From Pseudomonas sp. Irchel 3E13 (GTDB lineage Bacteria > Pseudomonadota > Gammaproteobacteria > Pseudomonadales > Pseudomonadaceae), in NCBI RefSeq assembly GCF_900187455.1, contig NZ_FYDX01000020.1:1-64000 (forward strand): a DNA stretch of 64,000 bases, given 5' to 3'. The notes under the pieces are model-generated. The model was not told where the DNA came from, searched no databases, and saw only the letters and a program-made list of their open reading frames with translations. The position numbers were made by a program, and so were the translations under genes. Of this stretch, positions 25,916 to 35,018 are shown piece by piece. The number at the start of each line of letters is the position of its first letter. The stretch's first letter is position 1.

Positions 25916-26902
25916 ATGGACATCCAGGATACGCGACCCGTCGAGGTTGATCTTCATCCTGTCTGCAATCAGCGGTATTTGATCCCGACATTTTCGATCG
26001 GTGAGACTTACGCGCTTGTGCTTAAGGTTATTCGTCGCAGAGACTCTGGTTTAGTGATCTGGGGGCATACCCGTTACGGTAAGACTTGGGCAATGCTTTA
26101 TTGTCAGCAATGCCTTGCACAAGATTTTCCTGATTTTCCTGTTGTTATTTACAATGCGAAGCGAGAAATATCAGCCACGAAAGGTAATTTTTATAACTCA
26201 CTGCTGGCGGTTGTCGGTCACAAGCAGTGGAATGACAATGTTAGCCTCTCAAAAAAACATCTTCGGTTAGTGAATTTCATGGAGCAAGCGGCGCGCAGGG
26301 ATTCACGGCAGGTCTTTATTCTATTCATGGATGAAGCTCAGCGGCTTCAGCAGCAGCATTTTGACTGGGTCAAGGATATCTATAATGACCTGCGGCTAAA
26401 GGGTGTGACATTGCTTCCCATCCTGGTAGGACAGCAGCAACTGCTTGATCAGAAGGAAGCCTTCCTCAAAACCGGGGTGGAGGGGGAGGCTATTGTTAAT
26501 AGGTTCATGCTTTACGAGCACCCTTTCCGCGGCATACGCGAAAAAGAAGATTTCGCGACCTGCCTTGGCTTTTTTGACAGTACCCCTTATCCGGCCAATT
26601 CCACATGGACTTTCACCAAATTTTTTGTCCCACAGGCATATGCCAATGGCTTTAGGCTGGCGCAAGTGAAAGACATACTGTGGGATGCCTTTTGTGATGC
26701 TTACAAGGAATTAAAGCTAAAAAGCAAAATGGAAATACCGATGCAGTATTTCAGCAAAACGATAGAAATTATTTTGCGCGATAGTGTTGACATGGATCAC
26801 CCAGGCTACACGATTACCAGGGAGTTCAGCTTGCGATCTATCCGTGAATCTTGGTTTCAAGCCGCAACGCGCAATAGTAAAGCTGCTGATCCGAGCGCCT
26901 GA
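25916..26902 (+). CDS. AAA ATPase, TnsC/TniB type
   Basis: The product is a transposition regulator ATPase of 328 residues. Walker A is GHTRYGKTWAM (near 48-58), Walker B VFILFMDEAQRL (near 136-147), and sensor residues follow in LLPILVGQQQLL. It begins 13 bases after the transposase and its stop overlaps the tniQ start (TGATG). Proteins of this type choose the target with TniQ and activate the transposase. Confidence 0.85.
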   Translation: MDIQDTRPVEVDLHPVCNQRYLIPTFSIGETYALVLKVIRRRDSGLVIWGHTRYGKTWAMLYCQQCLAQDFPDFPVVIYNAKREISATKGNFYNSLLAVVGHKQWNDNVSLSKKHLRLVNFMEQAARRDSRQVFILFMDEAQRLQQQHFDWVKDIYNDLRLKGVTLLPILVGQQQLLDQKEAFLKTGVEGEAIVNRFMLYEHPFRGIREKEDFATCLGFFDSTPYPANSTWTFTKFFVPQAYANGFRLAQVKDILWDAFCDAYKELKLKSKMEIPMQYFSKTIEIILRDSVDMDHPGYTITREFSLRSIRESWFQAATRNSKAADPSA

Positions 26903-28329
26903 TGATGATAATCGTCCCGGATACTAAAACGATGAGCATCAATCCCAGGTATTGTCCGGTGGCCCCACTGTACATGGCTTACGAATCTGCGTATTCGATT
27001 CTAAGCCGGTTTGCACTTTATAACGTCATCCACGGAGATACACTGGTTAAAATCTTTGCGCCATCACAGAGAGAGGGTAATGGTAAGCGTAGCCGATTCC
27101 CAAACCTCGCCCACAGCGCGGCTGTGAATCCGGTAGCGATTCGCGAATGCTTTACCCTTGATAGAGCGCAACAAGATGCACTTTTCTTAGTACCTTCAGC
27201 TGTACCGAGCAATGATCACATTGCAGCCAATTTAAGAGTTTGTCCCGTATGCATGGTGCGTGGTGTGCACTACTCCCTATTTCAATACCTACTCATCAAG
27301 AAGTGCCCGATCCATCAGGTCGAGTTGAGCCAAGCGTGTCAGACCTGCGGCGGGGCGATGGATTACTCGTTAAACAGCAGGTTGTTCCGTGAACCATACG
27401 GCTGCAACTATTGTGGCCATCTGCTGCGACTCAAGGGAAGTCAAAGTGGCCGGTCCTATTTGAATAGATCCGGGCTGAACCGGCTGATTTTAGCCCATCG
27501 AATTTTTGAGCGCGGCAGGGATCGTCAGGTGTTTTTTGATATCAATCAGCCGACCAATATTTACTTTGATAATGCCGCTCAGTTTTCCTCGGCTATCACC
27601 GATTTTGCGGTGCATCAGCGTGCGCTGTTCAATGAGGTTCAGGCTAGGGCGGCATCAGGTCAGGGTGATAAAAAAGTGGGCTTTTACAGAATCAGTAACA
27701 TCAGTCGTTGCTCGACAGTGAAAAGCTCGGTAATAGAGCTGACAGTCAATGACCTACTTCCGATTTTGAAGTGTATCTTCCGAAAAATTAGAAAGTGTTT
27801 TCTTCCTGAAATCAAACTGAGCAAGAAAAATCTTGCCGGAATTTGGCGAAGTATTGAGGAGTGTGATGTGCCCAGGCAAGGCTATCAACTCGTCGGCTAT
27901 CTTGACTGGCTATGTTTTTGGTACGGAGTTAAAACGCCATCCGACTTGTGCGCGAAAGCAAGGTCATGTGTCAAAAAAAAACTGGGAGCCTGGCTTGAAT
28001 CGAAACGGACGCACGAAGTATTTGCTTCACTCAAAGGGGAGCGCGAAAAAAATTGGCTGATGACGAAAATACTAGCTCATGAAATTATTTTTTTCATGAC
28101 CAGGCAGATACGCCGGCTATCCGAATCGGATCTAACCTGCTCTAGGACGACCCCCAGTCAAGTGGTCTATCGCCGGTGGGTAGGGCCCGCTGCGTGGGCG
28201 CTGATTGTCCTTCCCCAGCAGTCCGCTTGTGAATTCCATTTTACAGCCCGCTCCGTTTTCGCTGAACTCGGTCGGTCAAAGGTGAGCAAACCGGCGCAGC
28301 GAGAGACGTATGCGTCGCTGTCACAGTAA
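26902..28329 (+). CDS. TniQ/TnsD-family targeting protein
   Basis: The protein has 475 residues. The N-terminal TniQ domain has the usual zinc-finger series: CPVCMVRGVHYSLFQYLL, KKCPIHQVELSQACQTCGG and YGCNYCGH. The C-terminal 250 residues are less conserved and may read the target site. In Tn7 relatives a TniQ/TnsD protein recognises an attachment site or, in CRISPR-associated versions, joins a guide complex; no Cas gene or CRISPR array is nearby. It is the last gene of the operon. Confidence 0.8.
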   Translation: MMIIVPDTKTMSINPRYCPVAPLYMAYESAYSILSRFALYNVIHGDTLVKIFAPSQREGNGKRSRFPNLAHSAAVNPVAIRECFTLDRAQQDALFLVPSAVPSNDHIAANLRVCPVCMVRGVHYSLFQYLLIKKCPIHQVELSQACQTCGGAMDYSLNSRLFREPYGCNYCGHLLRLKGSQSGRSYLNRSGLNRLILAHRIFERGRDRQVFFDINQPTNIYFDNAAQFSSAITDFAVHQRALFNEVQARAASGQGDKKVGFYRISNISRCSTVKSSVIELTVNDLLPILKCIFRKIRKCFLPEIKLSKKNLAGIWRSIEECDVPRQGYQLVGYLDWLCFWYGVKTPSDLCAKARSCVKKKLGAWLESKRTHEVFASLKGEREKNWLMTKILAHEIIFFMTRQIRRLSESDLTCSRTTPSQVVYRRWVGPAAWALIVLPQQSACEFHFTARSVFAELGRSKVSKPAQRETYASLSQ

Positions 28330-28336
28330 TAAGCGA

Positions 28337-29566
28337 TTAGTCTACGCCCCAATTGGCCCAGGCCGCTTCATCGATGCCTTCCCCGGCAATCAGCACGCGC
28401 TTCTGTCGCAGGTTGGCATTTTGCGTCTCGGCAGGTCTTTCAGTGGCGTGTAAATCCTCCGGCTCTGTCAATGCTAGTCGAGAGTTACGAATCGCAGCGT
28501 CCCAATCTTCGTAAAAGTATTGGTCTTCTGAGGCTGCTGAGGTGGGGCGCTCAAGTGCTTTATCAAAGTCGGCCGTAAATTGGAGGTTGACGGCCTTGTG
28601 GATTTTTCCAAGGTGTGGAGTGGGTGCGGCACGTTCACTGACAAATCCTTCCGGGAAGGGCGTGGCGACAGGGTCGTAAAGATTGGCAACCGATAGGCAG
28701 TTCACACTGCTCAGCATTAGCGCAAAGCGGTAGCGGCGTTCCAATACGACTTCTACCTCGTGGGCACTCATCTCGAACTCGACCCCAACGTCTCCCATGC
28801 TGAACAATTGTTGGTGACCAGCGCGATATTTCTCCAAATGATGATGTCGGCCGAGTAACACCTGCAGGAGGGTCGCGCTCCCTTCGCTGAGGCAGATCTT
28901 CTTATCCTTGCCGAATTGGAAATACCACTCATCATTGTATCCGTAAAGAAGATCGGTGCATTTTGCTTTGGCCAGATCCGATGTGGTGCATCCTGTTTCT
29001 TGTAACAAACGAAGCATCGCGAGATCCCTCACCCAGTGCTCCACACCTCTGCAGGTTCCGCAAATCAGTTCCAGGCTTTCGCCTGAGTACAGTTTTGTGT
29101 GTGCTGTGAGTTCAGTAGCATGGGCAAAGCGAGTGGCTTGACGGTAGAGCTTCTTCATCTGGGAACGCAGGGGGTCCAGATTTTCGCCGAAGCGATGTTC
29201 CTGCCAGTTCATGGCCGCGGCGATTCTGGAAGCGGCCTGGCGATTGCTCAGTCGACCCAAGCCTTTCAGTTCACGCTGGATGAGCAAGTCATCAATGTAG
29301 ACTGGAAGGTAGTAATTCCTGGGCTCTGTGGGTTCTGCCGGTCCGGGGTATACAGTGATATGTGAAAGATAAAAATACACATAGGCCTCTAGCGGCAGCA
29401 GGCTATCACTGAGCGACTTGTACTGTGTGTGGCGCAACCATAAGTCGACATGCTGAAGGTAACGCGCCACTTTACGCCGTCTACGTAGGGGTACGGTTTG
29501 CAACAGAAAATCGGTGATTTCCTGACCGAGACAGGGGATGAAATAGAGAGTTTGCAGTAGTGCCAT
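28337..29566 (-). CDS. Second tyrosine-recombinase-like protein, likely inactive
   Basis: The protein has 409 residues from the ATG at 29566, which has GGAG seven bases upstream; a GTG at 29626 would add 20. The segment RDLAMLRLLQETGCTTSDL, followed by a KDKKICLSEGSATLLQVLLG strand-helix, resembles the catalytic domain of tyrosine recombinases around the first Arg box (usually TGLRxSEL), but the Arg is replaced by Thr. No HxxR or terminal Tyr box is evident. It converges on tniQ with only seven bases between stops. With the gene at 21144-22568 it brackets the transposition genes. Function unknown. Confidence 0.5.
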   Translation of the reverse strand: MALLQTLYFIPCLGQEITDFLLQTVPLRRRRKVARYLQHVDLWLRHTQYKSLSDSLLPLEAYVYFYLSHITVYPGPAEPTEPRNYYLPVYIDDLLIQRELKGLGRLSNRQAASRIAAAMNWQEHRFGENLDPLRSQMKKLYRQATRFAHATELTAHTKLYSGESLELICGTCRGVEHWVRDLAMLRLLQETGCTTSDLAKAKCTDLLYGYNDEWYFQFGKDKKICLSEGSATLLQVLLGRHHHLEKYRAGHQQLFSMGDVGVEFEMSAHEVEVVLERRYRFALMLSSVNCLSVANLYDPVATPFPEGFVSERAAPTPHLGKIHKAVNLQFTADFDKALERPTSAASEDQYFYEDWDAAIRNSRLALTEPEDLHATERPAETQNANLRQKRVLIAGEGIDEAAWANWGVD

Positions 29567-30116
29567 GGGCTGCTCCGACAGGCAATCATCACTGATGAGT
29601 CGTGCACGGGGGGCTTTCAGTTGCACAGATTCGCACGTCGCGGATCAAGCGAAGCGTATTGCAGCAGGGTTTCTTTGAAACCATGGACTTATGAACGGTC
29701 GTGCTCACAGGGCGGTCGTTGCGGTCCAGAAGCACACTAATCCTAGGCCTGCTGACTGGATACCCCGAGGCAGCGGCGCACGATGTGCTAAGTGGTGATC
29801 ATTGAGTGCGTTAGCGCTCATGCTAAATCCCTGCGTTGCGCCTGACTGAGATCTAGTTCTAGCCTAGCAAACGGAAGAAATCACGCAACGTGCAAGCCGC
29901 CCGCTGTCACATCATCTTCAAGCGATAAGCAACGATGCACTGGTACATTCGCCAACTATGTCTGTTCGTACTTTCGCTTTACGGGCAGTTGCCGTAAGGC
30001 TGAGGATCCGTTTCGCTGGTTTCCTTAGCGCGTCTACTCTCCCGTAGGCGAGAGTGCCTCAAAAAATGGAAGATCTCGCTATCATCAGATTTGCTTTTTA
30101 CATCGTCTCGGGCACA
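29567..30116. other. Gene-free stretch between recombinase-like gene and Kiwa-like pair
   Basis: No supported gene. The GC content returns to the level of the surroundings. A short inverted repeat (ACTCTC with GAGAGT near 30035-30055) lies close to the 3' end of the Kiwa-like operon and might serve as a weak terminator. A right end of the Tn7-like element is expected hereabouts, but I found no inverted copy of the left repeats. Confidence 0.4.
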
Positions 30117-30950
30117 TCAGCCAAGGGCCTGAACTGAGTTGGCCAGTCTTTTCTCTTGTCCGAATTGGGTGGTATAGAACCGTTGTTCAATGCCATAAAT
30201 AAGGAGTTTCAGTTCATTGTCTGTCGAAATTTCGAACTGACCACTGTTGGCATTAAAGACGAGTTGTTGGCCGCAGTAGCCATCAATGTAGGTCAGCATT
30301 CCTGCTTTATCTTGTTCGGGTAACGCCTCTAATGTCGCCATCGCCAAAGCAATACGCTTGCGATTCGGTTTGGAAACCTTCTCCGCTGCAAAATCGTTGG
30401 ATAAGGTGATAAATGGTTTATCAAGGAACTGCTCAACCTCCTCTTGCGTTGCTTCTTTGTACAGTTCATCGATCCCGGGGAAAATACTGGAAATAGTGGC
30501 TAGGTTTTTGAAGATAAGGGTGTCAGAAGCTCTGAGGTAGACAGCATCTGGCTGAGCATTAATCACTAAGCGGCTCTGGGACTCTTCAATCTCCGCAACC
30601 TCGCCGAAGACTACAGTCTTCCGTTTAAGAAAAAGTGAAGGTGTGACTTTCTGAAAATAAAAATCTTCCCCTTGGCTCGCCACTAGGTAAGAGATGTCAT
30701 TAAACTGTCGCTTGGCCAGATCGTCATACACTTTTGCGTCAAAATCGCCCTTCAGCATCTCCACACAAAATGTTTGTGCGGAAAACTCCTCAACTTTGAA
30801 CCAAGAATCCTCGTCCAGATTGTGATCAGGACAGTAATTTACACAAGCGGCGGGATCAATGCCCAAGTCGTCGAAAAGCGTGTAATCAGAAATCAACTTG
30901 AAGAATGGTTTTTTTCTGAGTTTTTTCACCTTTACCAGTACGCAATCCAT
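30117..30950 (-). CDS. KwaB-like (DUF4868-like) protein
   Basis: The protein has 277 residues. A beta-rich N half ends in DAVYLRASDTLIFKNLATIS and leads to a helical C half with SKPNRKRIALAMATLEALP and a conserved-looking end (GIEQRFYTTQFGQEKRLANS). This two-part layout and its pairing with a four-helix membrane protein resemble Kiwa, where KwaB is a DUF4868 DNA-binding effector. It begins four bases after the stop of the membrane protein gene. I could not check the family assignment. Confidence 0.5.
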   Translation of the reverse strand: MDCVLVKVKKLRKKPFFKLISDYTLFDDLGIDPAACVNYCPDHNLDEDSWFKVEEFSAQTFCVEMLKGDFDAKVYDDLAKRQFNDISYLVASQGEDFYFQKVTPSLFLKRKTVVFGEVAEIEESQSRLVINAQPDAVYLRASDTLIFKNLATISSIFPGIDELYKEATQEEVEQFLDKPFITLSNDFAAEKVSKPNRKRIALAMATLEALPEQDKAGMLTYIDGYCGQQLVFNANSGQFEISTDNELKLLIYGIEQRFYTTQFGQEKRLANSVQALG

Positions 30951-30954
30951 ATGC

Positions 30955-31521
30955 TCAGCCTTTTTCTATGAATGTGTAGTTATTGATTCTATAAGCTTTT
31001 TCGATCACGACGTCATCCGGTAACTTGTACCCGGCTCGTGAGATTAGGAAAATTGACGCGCGCGCTGTAGTGGTTATGTTATAAAATTCGTAGCCATACA
31101 ATAAAAACAGCGGATTGAAATACAGTGCTTGCGAGCGGTAGGTGAAAACAAACAAAACGCCGTATACAAAGAGCAGGGTTTCCCAATTTGGAACGCTGAG
31201 CGCCACGAAAAAATATCCGAGATAGCTCGGTAAAAAACTATTATTAGCATGATCAATGGAGTCAACTTGGCCTGGCTTGAACTCATCCTTGCCCAGCGAT
31301 GGACTTAGCACCAAGCTTAAGCCTGTGAGCAGCACGGGGACGCAGAGATAGAGGCCGTACGACACGAAATTGGGAAGCGCAACAACAAGGCCATGCTCAG
31401 GAAAAAAAGACCCCAGCACGTAGCCCTTCTGAACCAAAAATACGATTACTAGGAGAGACGTCGCATTGAAGGTCAGTAGCAACCGGAAAGGAACGTTAAG
31501 GTCGAGTTTCGGCCACTCCAT
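30955..31521 (-). CDS. KwaA-like membrane protein
   Basis: The protein has 188 residues from the ATG at 31521, with GGAG six bases upstream. About four hydrophobic segments are seen (for instance SLLVIVFLVQKGYVLG, LYLCVPVLLTGLSLVL and LLFVYGVLFVFTY), and the C terminus is polar, probably cytoplasmic. It is the first gene of a two-gene operon with the KwaB-like gene. In Kiwa the membrane subunit senses phage attachment or membrane change. The membrane topology is clear; the Kiwa identity is inferred from the pair. Confidence 0.5.
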   Translation of the reverse strand: MEWPKLDLNVPFRLLLTFNATSLLVIVFLVQKGYVLGSFFPEHGLVVALPNFVSYGLYLCVPVLLTGLSLVLSPSLGKDEFKPGQVDSIDHANNSFLPSYLGYFFVALSVPNWETLLFVYGVLFVFTYRSQALYFNPLFLLYGYEFYNITTTARASIFLISRAGYKLPDDVVIEKAYRINNYTFIEKG

Positions 31522-32076
31522 GGCATCTCCAGTGCGTGACGCCGACTGTGGATGTCGACAGGTGCGAGATAGGGCTCTGGACGATATCAAATAGCCACGC
31601 TTCACGTCCACAACGAATACTTCACCAAGTGCGGCTGCGCGAACCATAAACGCGCGGTCTCGGGAGAGACAACAAGGTTCTGGTGACCACCTTTCTAGCG
31701 CAGGGTCTGAGTCTAAGATTGTCCAAACGGCAGTAGTGGGCAATCCTGCAGGGCTCGTCGAGCATTGCTGTGACACGACGCATCACGATCTCTAAATGGT
31801 CGGAGGCGATACAGGCAATTGCTCGATTCATGACTGTGATCGCTTCTATCCTAGCGGCAGCGTCCGTCAGTTCCATCCGCGATACGGTGTAACGACGATT
31901 CTTGTGTAGGTCATTCGGCTTTCCGGGCGACCACTATTTGTGGTCAGCCTTGCTTACCTACAGTGGCAAACAACAGATGCTCGCTTGGTGCCAAAAGAGC
32001 AGCGCCGTGTTATTTTCCGTGTTCTGAAAAGTAAGCGATTACCCGGTGCCAGCGCTGGCGTCTCACGGGAGAGATC
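31522..32076. other. Divergent gene-free region
   Basis: This region separates the minus-strand Kiwa-like operon from the plus-strand pair at 32077. Frames exist on both strands but lack binding sites and domain features. It should contain the promoters of both units; none could be assigned with confidence. Confidence 0.45.
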
Positions 32077-32772
32077 ATGGTGTTGCAATGGATTCGCAAG
32101 TGGTTCTCCACGGTCGCTGCGGGTGCACCTTCGGAAGAAGGCGTCAGTCGCGCTGGCCGCTTTGATCTGTATGTCAACGGAGCTGCACCACTTCCGTTCG
32201 GCCGGTTTGCGTCGTTGAAACAGGCCGAGGTCTTGGCTCAGCGCAGTTTCAAGGGCCAGCACTACCGGATTGTGGATACTTACACCGGGGACGCCGTAGT
32301 CTTCAACTACAAGAAAACTGCACTGCTTCCGGAGCCGTTCCTCCAAGGAATTGACATTACAGGTCAGGTGACGCCTACGCCGGCGTTCATCCGGGAGCTG
32401 CACGCCAGGAAGCCGATGCTCACTCAGCCCACTTTCTGTTGGCAAAACTGTTTGCTCACCATCCTGAGTCTTCAGGCCTCACATCCGCAGCTTCGTTATG
32501 CACTGTCACTCATTCATCACCCGGAGGCAGGGGTCGAGGGGCATGCACTGATCGAGCACGCAGGGCAGTTTCACGATCCCACCCTGGAGCATCAGTCTTT
32601 ACTCCGTCCGCTGGTCACCTACCGGCTCCTGGAAGTACTGGAGCCCGATCAGCTATTTGGGCAGATTCTCGCGCGATTTGGTGAGGACGGCCTCAAGGAA
32701 ATGCGCCAAGGACGGCGGGCGTGGTCAAATTTCCGCGTGGATGCTGGCGGTTCGCGGATCTTCGACCTTTGA
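32077..32772 (+). CDS. Unknown protein with a cysteine-peptidase-like triad pattern
   Basis: The protein has 231 residues. The N half contains a small domain (FDLYVNGAAPLPFGRFASLK). The C half has PTFCWQNCLLTILSLQ and then EGHALIEHAGQFHDPTLEHQ; a Cys, a His in GHAxI and an Asp in HDPT are spaced as in papain-like or transglutaminase-like folds. I infer a cysteine hydrolase fold but cannot name a family. A nuclease-like gene follows 172 bases later on the same strand, so the two may be one unit. Confidence 0.45.
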   Translation: MVLQWIRKWFSTVAAGAPSEEGVSRAGRFDLYVNGAAPLPFGRFASLKQAEVLAQRSFKGQHYRIVDTYTGDAVVFNYKKTALLPEPFLQGIDITGQVTPTPAFIRELHARKPMLTQPTFCWQNCLLTILSLQASHPQLRYALSLIHHPEAGVEGHALIEHAGQFHDPTLEHQSLLRPLVTYRLLEVLEPDQLFGQILARFGEDGLKEMRQGRRAWSNFRVDAGGSRIFDL

Positions 32773-32944
32773 ATTCCGCGTAATTTTTGGAAGCCACTGC
32801 GTTGGCGCTGCAGGATGAGCTGCCGCAGGCGTACAACTGCCAGCGCGGCGGCGTCTCGTCGAGATGGCGCGTCATACCGACAATCGATGGGGATTGGCCG
32901 GCGGCGGCCATCAGCTTTGCAGCTTACCTTTAAAGGGAGAAGGC

Positions 32945-33715
32945 ATGAGTCACTACTTTGATCATGCGAGTCAGGAACTCAACAGCAAGATCGCCCAGGC
33001 CAAGGTGTACATCACCCGGCACAACCCGACCACTGGCGCACTGGCCGAAGCGGTGCTTCGCCAGTTCCTCAAAGACCACCTGCCGGGGGCGGTCAGCGTG
33101 GAGCAGGGCTTCATCATCGACAGTGCGGGCGGTTTATCCAAGCAGTGCGACATTCTGATTTACGACTCGCACCGGTATGCCCCGTTCTATCGAGTAGAGG
33201 GTGTGGTTGTGGTGCCGGCGGAGGCGGTGATTGCTATTATCGAAGTAAAAACCTCGATCAACCGAGCCGGATTTCATGAGGTGATTCGCTATTTCCAGAG
33301 TTTCCAGAACCTGCGATTGGCGGCGAGGACGTACTTGTTCATGTTCAACGCTCCGACGTTGGGGACTGTCAGCAGGCACTTTCATTCATTTCGACACCCA
33401 GGCAGCTATCAGGAGTTCGATCATGATACTTTCCAGTTCCTCCCGGACGAAATCACCGGCCTAGATCATTCCTACCATTTGCATAGAGACATGGTTATCC
33501 ACGACCGCGATGCCATGGGCTATCTCTCGTACTTCTACGAGGATCACGAAGGTACCGCGATCAACGCACTGGAGCGGTTCTTCCTCTCTGTGTATGCCTG
33601 CGTCGAACGCCACTTGAGAAGTAGTCTGCCCGTGGGTGTGTTGGTGCCGCGAGTGTCCTATCACAACAGTACTCCCAGCAAAACTATTTTCGCCATTGAC
33701 TTGTTCCCCATGTAA
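32945..33715 (+). CDS. DUF6602-like protein with nuclease-type motif
   Basis: The protein has 256 residues from the ATG at 32945 (AAGGGAGAAGG upstream); an earlier in-frame ATG at 32864 has none. After a helical start comes AEAVLRQFLKDHLPGAVSVE, then GFIIDSAGGLSKQCDILIYD and VPAEAVIAIIEVKTS. The CDILIYD aspartate and IIEVKT together form a PD-(D/E)xK pattern, as in DUF6602 proteins. The last 100 residues are unassigned. It is likely a DNA-acting protein of a restriction or defence type. Confidence 0.6.
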   Translation: MSHYFDHASQELNSKIAQAKVYITRHNPTTGALAEAVLRQFLKDHLPGAVSVEQGFIIDSAGGLSKQCDILIYDSHRYAPFYRVEGVVVVPAEAVIAIIEVKTSINRAGFHEVIRYFQSFQNLRLAARTYLFMFNAPTLGTVSRHFHSFRHPGSYQEFDHDTFQFLPDEITGLDHSYHLHRDMVIHDRDAMGYLSYFYEDHEGTAINALERFFLSVYACVERHLRSSLPVGVLVPRVSYHNSTPSKTIFAIDLFPM

Positions 33716-33827
33716 CCTCAGGTATGCGCTGCACTTGCTTACATCGTTCAGTGGCACAACCGCTTCAGTGTTTCGCGTTTGTCATGGTTGAGACGCAGAA
33801 GGCGCCCCCCCCTTTTGACCTGGCTGC

Positions 33828-34931
33828 TTATTCTGGTGGGGGTTCGCTCGCGCCCGGTGTCGATCCGAGCAGCTTACTGGCCCGACTGTCAAGCAGGGCG
33901 CCCGCCTGGAAGTAGCCCATCACCGTGCTCACACTGCGGTGCTCGGTCATTGCCATCACCTCACCGAGCGGCACGCCCTGGCGTCCTGCCTCGGTGACGA
34001 AGCCTGAGCGCAGACTGTGCGCTGCCCAGTCCCCATCAAGACCTGCCATCGCCGCGCGGCGTTTGACTATCCGCGCGACTTGGTCGCCGGACAGTCCATG
34101 CGGTGCGACCCGGCCACCTTTGTACAGGCGGCGAAACAGCGGGCCGCGGCAGGCCGGTGCTGCTTCCAGCCAGGCACTCAGTGCCTGCGCCGCCGGCCCC
34201 TGCAGCGGTTTTTCTCGGCGTACGCCGCCAGTGTCGGTCTTGGTCGCCCCAAGTGTGTACAGCCAGGTGTCGGCATCCAGCCGGCGCAGGTCTTCGATCT
34301 GCAGGCCGATCACCTCCGAGCGGCGTCGGCCGCCACCGCTCCAGGCCAACAGCAGTAGGGCGCGATCGCGCACGCCGCGTACGCCGTCGCTGCAGGTGGC
34401 GAGCATTGCCTGCAATGGCTCCAGGACCACGGCAGTTTTCTTGCGCTGTGCCACCCCCTGGCGCACTTGGGCCTTGCGCGCTTCCCGCAGCAAGGTCTTC
34501 ACCGCCGGCGTCTCGGTTGGGTTGTCCCATTGCTTCAACCGGTGCCACTTGGCCAGCACGGCGAGACGATGACTGACCGTACTGAACGCGAGTGCTCCCA
34601 ACTTGCCCTTGACTCCCATTGCGACCAGGGCGGCATCGAGGTCTGCGGGCAGCAGGTGGCTCCAGCCGCCGTCAGCGCCCGGGCGGGCAAGGTGATCAAC
34701 GATGAATTGCACTGCGACCTCCGGCGGCAAGGCAGCGTCGCCGAGCGCGCGCCGGTAACGCAGGCGCAGCCAGGCTGACCAGTAGGCGAGGGCGCTCTGG
34801 TAGCTGCGCACCGTGTTGGCGGCGGTGCCGGCGGCGATGAACGCCTCGGCGGCGGCGCGGGTGCTGGCCGCCAACTCGTGCGGCGCCAGTGGCGTGTCAA
34901 TCGATGGCTGCAATGATTCTGTATTATTCAT
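33828..34931 (-). CDS. tnpS: Tyrosine recombinase TnpS of a Tn4651-type transposon
   Basis: The protein has 367 residues. Core-binding domain in the first 180 residues, then the catalytic domain: ARG box LLLLAWSGGGRRRSEVIGL, a lysine strand (TLGATKTDTGG), HSLRSGFVTEAGRQG (HxxR), and EHRSVSTVMGYFQAG with His and the nucleophile Tyr. It is divergent from tnpT across an 87-base gap that contains palindromes. This is the cointegrate resolution arrangement of Tn4651/Tn4652/Tn5041 transposons. Confidence 0.85.
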   Translation of the reverse strand: MNNTESLQPSIDTPLAPHELAASTRAAAEAFIAAGTAANTVRSYQSALAYWSAWLRLRYRRALGDAALPPEVAVQFIVDHLARPGADGGWSHLLPADLDAALVAMGVKGKLGALAFSTVSHRLAVLAKWHRLKQWDNPTETPAVKTLLREARKAQVRQGVAQRKKTAVVLEPLQAMLATCSDGVRGVRDRALLLLAWSGGGRRRSEVIGLQIEDLRRLDADTWLYTLGATKTDTGGVRREKPLQGPAAQALSAWLEAAPACRGPLFRRLYKGGRVAPHGLSGDQVARIVKRRAAMAGLDGDWAAHSLRSGFVTEAGRQGVPLGEVMAMTEHRSVSTVMGYFQAGALLDSRASKLLGSTPGASEPPPE

Positions 34932-34952
34932 TACGTTCTACGTATTATTAAT

Positions 34953-34998
34953 TTAGATTCAATCTAATAAGGTCGGATAATCATTCATTATCAGACCT
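34953..34998. promoter_or_regulatory. Probable resolution (res/rst) core between tnpS and tnpT
   Basis: A perfect palindrome (TTAGATT-C-AATCTAA, 34953-34967) is followed by a longer imperfect one (34970-34998, arms AGGTC/GACCT and GATAAT/ATTATC). In Tn4651 relatives the recombination site lies exactly between the divergent tnpS and tnpT genes. The palindromes probably bind TnpS and TnpT and overlap both promoters. Confidence 0.65.
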
Positions 34999-35018
34999 AA
35001 TATAGCGGAGGGCAGGGC

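Larger units (their letters stand above)
23151..29566. mobile_element. Tn7/Tn5053-like transposition module
   Basis: The four plus-strand genes (TnsA-like, DDE transposase, AAA ATPase, TniQ) form one operon with overlapping or near-touching ends, lower GC than the flanks and repeated motifs at the left side. A convergent recombinase-like gene lies seven bases past tniQ and may be part of the element. The limits given are approximate: the left is the first repeat, the right is the start of the convergent gene. Cargo and right end are not defined. Confidence 0.55.
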
